In this document: positions 26,694 to 33,035 of the stretch, piece by piece
How the letters are laid out: every line of letters begins with the position of its first letter
Position numbering within the stretch: the first letter of the stretch is position 1
Assembly (NCBI GenBank): GCA_903823865.1
Contig: CAIJUJ010000031.1
Coordinates: 1 to 33,035 of the forward strand
Direction of reading: 5' to 3'
From: an uncultured bacterium
Lineage (GTDB): Bacteria > Patescibacteriota > Minisyncoccia > Phycocordibacterales > GWA1-40-21
Length of the DNA: 33,035 bases
Program-made: the position numbers and the translations under genes
Notes under the pieces: generated by a model
Databases searched by the model: none
What the model was told of the DNA's origin: nothing
The model's input: only the letters and a program-made list of their open reading frames with translations

Positions 26694-27014
26694 TTATTTA
26701 GTTATTGCCTCTACCGATTTGTAATAAAATAGATTGATAGTTTTCGGATAACTACCAATAATATTTCCATCTGAATCTTTCTTATCGATTATCACTATAC
26801 TTTTTAATGCACGGCTTCCTTTTTTAGGTCTATATCCGAGATGAACCCATGAGGCAAAAGTGAGTGCCGATTTGTTAGGATCGTAATTCTTGAGTTCGCC
26901 TTCACCCCATATTTTTTTAATTTGGGAAGCTACCATTTCACGAGTCTTTTCACTATTTTGATAATTGCTAACCTTTGGACCTTCTAATATTTCTTTTATA
27001 CTTAATACTGCCAT
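26694..27014 (-). CDS. hypothetical protein, possibly ArdC N-terminal-like
   Basis: ALTFASWVHLGYRPKKGSRALKS resembles ArdC/DUF1738-type segments; weak. Confidence 0.5.
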   Translation of the reverse strand: MAVLSIKEILEGPKVSNYQNSEKTREMVASQIKKIWGEGELKNYDPNKSALTFASWVHLGYRPKKGSRALKSIVIIDKKDSDGNIIGSYPKTINLFYYKSVEAITK

Positions 27015-27445
27015 TTGTTTAATTGTTTAATGTTAATACCTGAGGACTGGTCAAGTATCAATAAATAGACAAGACACCTATCTATCGACCTAGGTAGGTG
27101 TGTTGGATTAGACATATAACTTATCTAATCACTTCATATAGTTTATTTATCGTGCAAAGAGGTAGGCATAGGGGAGTGGTTAAACCTCTTTTTGGAATAG
27201 GCGGTACCATTGATAAAAGGTACTTATTGCTGTTTTTTATAAAATTTTTGTAGATTTTTAAGTATTTGTTAACAAAAACAAGTGCACAGGTCCTCGTTGG
27301 AGGCTATAAAGTGTGAAAATGTGTAAGAATGTTCCGCACGTTTTTTTGATCAATTTTGGTAAAAAGGGATGAAATTTTTAGTGATAATCTATTCTTTTGT
27401 ATACAATTTTAATCTTACTAATCGTCTAATGGTAAAATTATATAC

Positions 27446-27655
27446 ATGGAAAACTTATTAGGCGAAGGAGGGTTAAAAAAAGTTACTATATACCCTATAA
27501 AAAAGAAGAAGAAAAGAAAGAGGAGAATTACTAAGCTTGTGAGAATCGAGACACACGATTTGGACTTTTTGAAATATTATGCAGATGAAAATGACAAAAC
27601 ACTTTCAAAAATGTTAAGTGACATTCTATACTTTTATGAGATAGGTAATATGTAA
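27446..27655 (+). CDS. small basic protein, RHH-like
   Basis: RRITKLVRIETHDLDFLKYYADENDKTLSKMLSDILYFYEI; paralogue at 29679-29888. Confidence 0.6.
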   Translation: MENLLGEGGLKKVTIYPIKKKKKRKRRITKLVRIETHDLDFLKYYADENDKTLSKMLSDILYFYEIGNM

Positions 27656-27688
27656 AATATACAAGTTTTTTGATATAATCTATTTGTC

Positions 27689-28696
27689 ATGGAAGAACAA
27701 ACAAACAGAGAAATATCAGAATACTTAAGGTGTTTATCTCAGCGTGTCTATAATCTTATACAAATAATAAGAACTCATTGTAAAGAACCTATTGAGATAG
27801 ATAAAGAACTAATGGAGTATTACGATATTGAGAAAGCTGAACTGGGTCGCCTATTATCAAAGCAACCGGCTGGCTTAAAATTTGTGTTAATTACTAGAAT
27901 TCTTAGTGATGGACTTATTTCTAATTACGTTGATACGAGGGAGAGTAAATTTCTAATTGATAATGCTAAAAATAGACTTGGCGACTTGTTAGCCAAAATT
28001 CAAGCAAAACGAAAAGGTCCTAAAACAACTGGAGTTGAGTCAGGGAATTTAAAAAATCTTCTTGATAGTATGAATAAAAGAAAAGAGAGACTTGTTGAAG
28101 AAAAAATATTGAGGACAACAAAAACTCCAAAAATAAAAATTAACTACAAAGATATATTAGATAAAAAAGAATCAGAAGTAAATAAATTTCCACACAAACT
28201 TCCTAGAGGTACAAATTGGGGCAGTTTTATTATTAAATTTTTAGACAAAGAGAGAGTTCAGATAAAAGTAAAAAAGTTTGAGCATATTGCTGATTATAAA
28301 GAAATGGGTTTTATTGGACGTGGCAAAGATCCAAAACCTAGTGAGGCATGGATTTTTCTTAAAGTATTAGCAGATTTAGGCGGTGAATTGACAGTAAAAG
28401 ACTCAGAAGCAAAAGAAAAGTACAAGAAACAGAAAGAGATTCTGTCACAATCACTAGAAGATTATTTTACACTGGAATATGATCCCTTTTACCCATACAA
28501 ACAATCTATTAAAGGTATCAAAAATAGAAATTCTTACAAAATAAAAATACTACTGATTCCAATGCCTAAGCAAGAAGAAGGAGGAATCAAGCAAACCGCT
28601 GATATAAAAGATGGTGATTCTTTGGGTGTAAAAGAATACTTGGATGAAAAAGGTACAGAGGTATATGAAAAAGAAACAGGTTTTAGTGAATGGTAA
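27689..28696 (+). CDS. hypothetical protein, 335 aa
   Basis: Long ORF, terminator immediately downstream. Confidence 0.75.
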   Translation: MEEQTNREISEYLRCLSQRVYNLIQIIRTHCKEPIEIDKELMEYYDIEKAELGRLLSKQPAGLKFVLITRILSDGLISNYVDTRESKFLIDNAKNRLGDLLAKIQAKRKGPKTTGVESGNLKNLLDSMNKRKERLVEEKILRTTKTPKIKINYKDILDKKESEVNKFPHKLPRGTNWGSFIIKFLDKERVQIKVKKFEHIADYKEMGFIGRGKDPKPSEAWIFLKVLADLGGELTVKDSEAKEKYKKQKEILSQSLEDYFTLEYDPFYPYKQSIKGIKNRNSYKIKILLIPMPKQEEGGIKQTADIKDGDSLGVKEYLDEKGTEVYEKETGFSEW

Positions 28697-28731
28697 ATTA
28701 ATATATTTTAAAATATAAATACATAGTTATT

Positions 28732-28770
28732 AAAAGACCCTTATAAATTAAGGGCCTTTTCTTTTTGTTT
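28732..28770 (+). terminator. Rho-independent terminator
   Basis: AAAAGaCCCTTATAAATTAAGGGcCTTTTCTTTTT. Confidence 0.75.
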
Positions 28771-29158
28771 AATGTCATCGTGAAATACGCTAGTGATATA
28801 TGTAGGTATATGTAGAGATTGATAGCACATTTCAATTAGGAGGTCGTCAGCGAGTTCCTCCGAAAATAAAAAACCGGCTGCAAAAAGAACATGGTTGGCA
28901 AATACAAATTCCCCGCTCTGATTGAGACTTATCAACGGGGGACCTTATTTGCCCGTCATTTCTTAACTTCTTGTTTTTCTAGTGCCAGACAAAAATTTCG
29001 GAAGCTATCTAGGGAGCCCGAACTGGTAATTATTAAAGCAAGTATTGAATTTGAACCAAAATATTATTAACAACTCTATATGCAATTAAGAAATTAATTT
29101 TCCTAAAAGCATAACTAGGGGAAACAGAAGTCTAGGTTGATTAAGTTAACAAAAATAT

Positions 29159-29674
29159 ATGGAAAAAGAAAAAAGATGGAAATACGCAGAGGCAAATGCA
29201 ATAGCGTTGAATGTATTAGAACAGTTAAGACCTCATTGCTACCGAGTCGAAATAGCAGGAAGTATAAGAAGAAAGAAAGCTGATGTCGGTGATATAGAAA
29301 TTGTTGCTATCCCAAAACCTTACAGTACAGGACTTTTTGAAAGCGGTATAGCAACGGTGGTAAATAACTGGGAAAAAATTAAAGGTGAGTTGGAATACGG
29401 TAAGACTAAATACACTCAGAGAATACTGCCAGAAGGTATAAAACTCGATTTGTTTTTTGCGGAAGATGGTAACTGGGGACAAATATTAGCAATAAGAACT
29501 GGATCAGCAGATTACTCTCACTCGGTTTTAGCGAAAGGTTGGATGCGACAAGGTTTTAAAAGCGAGGGCGGATACTTATTTAAAGAAGGCGAGAGGTATG
29601 AAATTAAAAAAGAGGAAGATTTGTTCGAAATGATTGGAATACCTTTTATTGAAGCAGAAAAAAGAAATTTATAA
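29159..29674 (+). CDS. stand-alone Pol-beta/PolX-like nucleotidyltransferase
   Basis: GSIRRKKADVGDIEIV and GIKLDLFFAE catalytic motifs, 171 aa. Confidence 0.8.
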   Translation: MEKEKRWKYAEANAIALNVLEQLRPHCYRVEIAGSIRRKKADVGDIEIVAIPKPYSTGLFESGIATVVNNWEKIKGELEYGKTKYTQRILPEGIKLDLFFAEDGNWGQILAIRTGSADYSHSVLAKGWMRQGFKSEGGYLFKEGERYEIKKEEDLFEMIGIPFIEAEKRNL

Positions 29675-29678
29675 AAAT

Positions 29679-29888
29679 ATGAATAACTACACAAAACAAA
29701 TAAAAGAGGCAGAAATAGAACTTAGAAGAAATGCGAAAACATTCAAAAAGAAAAGGGTAACGAAACTTACGAGAATTGAAACTGTTAAATACGATTTATT
29801 GAGATATTACGCCAAACAGAATAAGACCAGTATGTCGAGAATGCTGGATTCTATAATATTTTTTTATGAAATTAATAATAAAAAATAA
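29679..29888 (+). CDS. small basic protein, RHH-like
   Basis: In-frame ATG at 29679 gives 69 aa, the same length as its paralogue at 27446..27655. Confidence 0.6.
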   Translation: MNNYTKQIKEAEIELRRNAKTFKKKRVTKLTRIETVKYDLLRYYAKQNKTSMSRMLDSIIFFYEINNKK

Positions 29889-29889
29889 T

Positions 29890-30120
29890 ATGGGAAATGA
29901 ACATCACTTAAATTGTGAAGCTCCAATATGTCAGGAGGATCCAAACCCTAATTATAAAAATGAAGTGCTTTGGTATCCGGGAGAAAAGGTTTGTAAAAAG
30001 TCTCCTTATGAGAAGTTTCAGATTAAACAGATAGAGATAAACAAATTAGTTAAAGAAAATAAGTTTAAAGATATAGATAAAGCATATACAGCAAATGACT
30101 TGGAGTTGAATTCTATATAA
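29890..30120 (+). CDS. hypothetical protein
   Basis: MGNEHHLNCEAPICQEDPNPNYKNEVLWYPGEKVCKKSPYEKF; start moved to the in-frame ATG at 29890, just after the previous stop. Confidence 0.6.
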   Translation: MGNEHHLNCEAPICQEDPNPNYKNEVLWYPGEKVCKKSPYEKFQIKQIEINKLVKENKFKDIDKAYTANDLELNSI

Positions 30121-30177
30121 AACTTCAGCTTAACCGATAAAAACAATTAAAAGTATCATTAATAAAATATAACAAAA

Positions 30178-30539
30178 ATGAAAAGTATAGAAAGAAAATT
30201 TAGAAAGTTTGAGGAAAAGAAACCACTTTGGTCTAGTTATATAACATTTGCTCATAGTGTTAGATATCAGCATTATTCCAGAGATAGACTCATTAGATAT
30301 TTTAATAAACTAGTGGATCCAGATGATTATGATGTGAGTGAAAAGAAAGCTTTGATAATCAATCTTATAATATTAACGAACGAAGCTGAAGCGTACAAGA
30401 AATCGAGCATTGAGCTAAAAAGAACCATGTTTGTAGCCACGCAGGAATCGACATAGCAGATGTTTTATCAAAGACGAGTAATGTATCAAGAGAAGACGTA
30501 ACAGACGATAAAACTCCAACTGCTGATATGCCGTTCTAA
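30178..30539 (+). CDS. hypothetical protein, apparently -1 frameshifted near 30417-30421, ending ...DVTDDKTPTADMPF
   Basis: ORF 30178..30456 in frame 0; the -1 frame continues KKNHVCSHAGIDIADVLSKTSNVSREDVTDDKTPTADMPF to a stop at 30537-30539. Confidence 0.5.
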
Positions 30540-30558
30540 TACAAACCGATAATTCAAA

Positions 30559-30834
30559 ATGACAGATATAAACCTAACAAACAATTCCCAATCAGCTATT
30601 CAAGCAATTTACGGAAGAGACATAATTGTTGAGAATACTGATAAAAATGCTGACTACGAGCTTACATCTTGTATGGCTCTTAGCAATGGTGCGAAAGGGG
30701 ATTTAATGGAGGTTTTGATAAAAGAATTTGGTCCAGAAAGAGCAAAAAAATATTCAGATGAAGATTTAAACAAAGTGGGTCTGCTATTACTCAACATATT
30801 AGCAGAAAGTTTGAAAATGAAAGTTGTAAATTAG
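30559..30834 (+). CDS. hypothetical protein, 91 aa
   Basis: ORF in the element gene cluster. Confidence 0.55.
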   Translation: MTDINLTNNSQSAIQAIYGRDIIVENTDKNADYELTSCMALSNGAKGDLMEVLIKEFGPERAKKYSDEDLNKVGLLLLNILAESLKMKVVN

Positions 30835-30855
30835 AAATTATGTTAGAATGTATAA

Positions 30856-30973
30856 GCTACATCAAAAGAATGCAAAAATATATTTCTTAATATTATGTAA
30901 ATATTTTTGTAAATAAAAACGAGGCAATGACGTCCTTTTGATGTAGCAATTAAGAGATAATCGTCGTTGCCTC
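30856..30973 (+). promoter_or_regulatory. interlocked inverted repeats upstream of the recombinase
   Basis: GCTACATCAAAAG 30856-30868 / CTTTTGATGTAGC 30935-30947; GAGGCAATGACG 30921-30932 / CGTCGTTGCCTC 30962-30973. Confidence 0.65.
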
Positions 30974-30983
30974 ATTCTTATTT

Positions 30984-32711
30984 ATGAATAATTACAATAA
31001 CCTAGATACAAGTAAATTAAAATATGTGATCTACTGTCGCAAATCAAGTGAAGATGAGGACAGACAGATTCAATCTCTCGATACACAATTGAGAGAATTA
31101 AAAGAGCATGCAGAAAGAAATAAGTTAAACATTATAGAAACCGTTTGTGAAAGTAAAAGTGCTTTCAAAGTTGGTCGTGGAGGTTTTGATAATATGATGA
31201 ATCTAATAAAATCTGGTAAAGCAGACGCCGTTCTTGTTATTCGAGCGAATAGAATTTCAAGGAATCCTATAGATGCTGGATATGTAATTTCTCTTATGGA
31301 TGAAAAGAAACTTTTATATATTAGAACGCCAAATTCTACTTGTTATACTTGTTCATCCACAGATAAGATGATGATTGCCTTTGAACTTATGATATCAAAA
31401 AAGGACAGCGATGATAAAAGTGACATGGTTAAAGAAGGTCAAAAAACAAAGGCGTTAAAAGGTCTTACTCATGGCATCGCTCCTCTTGGATTTATAAATG
31501 ACAAATCTGGAGAAAAGGGGAATAAAAAATGGCTTGTTGATGAGTTAAGGCTAAAATCAATTAAAACACTATTTGATATGTTTTTAACTGGTACATATTC
31601 AGCTGGTAAGCTTTATAAATATGCTGTTAATGAGCTAAAATTGAACACCGTGAAGAGAAAGAAAGTTGGTGGTGCACTTATTGCTCCCTCTAGAATATAC
31701 GAGATACTGGAGGATCCAATATACGCTGGTTTCTTCTTTCAAGGAGGTAAAAGATATGAACTCGATAAAAATCTTCCTCGATTAATAAACGAGGAACAGC
31801 ACAATAAAGTTAGAATGATTCTATCCAGTAAATTTATACCCAGATTTCAAACACATAAAACCGTTTATTCTGGCTTTATAAAATCAGAAGAAGGTGACTA
31901 TATGGGACCAGATATAAAATGTCAGCTTATATGTGATTGTAAAAACAAATTTGCTTACAGAAGCAAAACTCACTGTCCTAAGTGTGGAAAAGAAATAGCA
32001 GAGCTTGAAAATCCAAAGTATCTCAGTTATGTCCATTATTATGATGTAAAAAAGAAGAAGGTACATAAAAAATACAAATCAATAAATGAAAAAATCATAA
32101 CTAGTGAACTAGTAAGGTTTGTTGATGAGAATCTAACGTTCTCACAAGCGTTTGCAGATTGGTCTAAAAAGTACATTGCAGAACTAAATAATAGAGAGAT
32201 TAACGACAGTGTATTCAAGAAACAAAAAGAAACTTATGACAAAGGAGAATTTGAATCTAAAAAAGCCCGACTAAGAGAAATGCTTAGAGATGAGCAGACT
32301 ACCAATGAAGAATACAATACCGACTTAGATGCACTAAATAAAATATACAAAATAACTATTGATAATAATGGTGGTGTGGATTGGTTTTCTAAAATGAATG
32401 AAATCGTAGATCTTACTCTTAGTGCAAAAGAGATACTGGAAAACGGGACTGTACAGGCTAAAAGAAACATCCTTTCAAGACTTGGTTCGAACATAGTTTG
32501 GAATGAGAAAAACCTTAGTATTTATAACGATAAATCAATAAACAGACTTGTGGAAGACATAAAAGGTATAAAGATTAAAAACCCAATGTTCGAACCTAAA
32601 AACTACGTTGCAAATGAAGGCTTAAAAGAAAAAACAGAGCCTTTAAACTCTGTTTATTCTATGATGCTCCAGTGGCTGGATGAAGTTCGAACCTGTTTTT
32701 CAACAAACTAG
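30984..32711 (+). CDS. large serine recombinase
   Basis: YVIYCRKSSEDEDRQIQSLDTQ resolvase N-terminus, IRANRISRNP, recombinase domain and CPKCGK zinc ribbon. Confidence 0.93.
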   Translation: MNNYNNLDTSKLKYVIYCRKSSEDEDRQIQSLDTQLRELKEHAERNKLNIIETVCESKSAFKVGRGGFDNMMNLIKSGKADAVLVIRANRISRNPIDAGYVISLMDEKKLLYIRTPNSTCYTCSSTDKMMIAFELMISKKDSDDKSDMVKEGQKTKALKGLTHGIAPLGFINDKSGEKGNKKWLVDELRLKSIKTLFDMFLTGTYSAGKLYKYAVNELKLNTVKRKKVGGALIAPSRIYEILEDPIYAGFFFQGGKRYELDKNLPRLINEEQHNKVRMILSSKFIPRFQTHKTVYSGFIKSEEGDYMGPDIKCQLICDCKNKFAYRSKTHCPKCGKEIAELENPKYLSYVHYYDVKKKKVHKKYKSINEKIITSELVRFVDENLTFSQAFADWSKKYIAELNNREINDSVFKKQKETYDKGEFESKKARLREMLRDEQTTNEEYNTDLDALNKIYKITIDNNGGVDWFSKMNEIVDLTLSAKEILENGTVQAKRNILSRLGSNIVWNEKNLSIYNDKSINRLVEDIKGIKIKNPMFEPKNYVANEGLKEKTEPLNSVYSMMLQWLDEVRTCFSTN

Positions 32712-32744
32712 CCATTTTTTTGTTATTAAAATATTAGTTTTTAA

Positions 32745-32800
32745 CTAAAAAAACGCCCATAAAGAGAGTAGGGGGTTACCCCTTCCTTATGGCCCCGGGG
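32745..32800 (-). terminator. Rho-independent terminator of the right-edge minus-strand gene
   Basis: Minus strand GGCCATAAggaaGGGGtaaCCCCctactctcTTATGGGC followed by GTTTTTTT. Confidence 0.7.
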
Positions 32801-32822
32801 TTGTTCTATAAAATAAGTAGTG

Positions 32823-33035
32823 CTACCAAATTCCACAACAGTTTTCTCTGGTTGTTTTGTTACTCCCCACTAATTTTAATATATCTTGTTCGGTAGGCTC
32901 GAAGTCAGGTATTCCTTTACTTCCATCATTATAACTCATAATCATTACATAATAATCATTATCTAAAATTTTCAAAGCACTTATTTCTTCATCAATATCA
33001 CAGCTTGCAACAGCCCCAGGTGAACCAGAACCGTA
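32823..33035 (-). CDS. hypothetical protein, partial at right edge
   Basis: Open reverse frame YGSGSPGAVASCDIDEEISALKILDNDYYVMIMSYNDGSKGIPDFEPTEQDILKLVGSNKTTRENCCGIW*. Confidence 0.65.
   Translation of the reverse strand, partial: YGSGSPGAVASCDIDEEISALKILDNDYYVMIMSYNDGSKGIPDFEPTEQDILKLVGSNKTTRENCCGIW

Larger units (their letters stand above)
25800..32760. mobile_element. probable integrative element with serine recombinase (boundaries approximate)
   Basis: Divergent clusters of small orphan genes plus a large serine recombinase at the right end; no att sites identified. Confidence 0.5.

Noticed and set aside
28741-28935. Minus-strand 64 aa ORF
   Set aside because: Ends inside the 28732-28770 terminator hairpin; no clear start signal or motif, so not called.
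25740-32760. att direct repeats at the element ends (weak likeness of taatatttaatttttctaac and aatattagtttttaac)
   Set aside because: Low-complexity AT similarity only; not good enough to define att sites.
1-33035. CRISPR array, rRNA or tRNA genes
   Set aside because: No regularly spaced direct repeats, rRNA core sequences or convincing tRNA cloverleaf seen by eye.

Overview
AT-rich 33 kb bacterial window, in style resembling Patescibacteria/CPR (inference; no taxonomic test possible here). Left part (1-11 kb): chromosomal-type genes, including two about 95% identical DNA polymerase IV (dinB) copies bracketing a block with a PGDYG-like gene broken by an in-frame stop, a VanY/M15 peptidase and a tandem M14 carboxypeptidase pair, one copy of which has lost catalytic residues. 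Also a cysteine hydrolase and a membrane-anchored thermonuclease. Centre (11.1-23.1 kb): a defence-like island with a TPR + PD-(D/E)XK-like + zinc-ribbon protein, then a tightly packed seven-gene operon: GHKL ATPase, unknown protein, Type III Mod, Type III Res, 67 aa protein, SMC/Rad50-like zinc-hook ATPase, and a 60 aa hyper-acidic three-repeat protein. This operon is the best candidate for an undescribed composite system. Right part (25.8-32.8 kb): a probable integrative element with a large serine recombinase, small orphan genes, a stand-alone Pol-beta-like nucleotidyltransferase, a possible -1 frameshifted gene and several structured intergenic regions. A recurring TATAAT-N6-start arrangement suggests widespread leaderless transcription.
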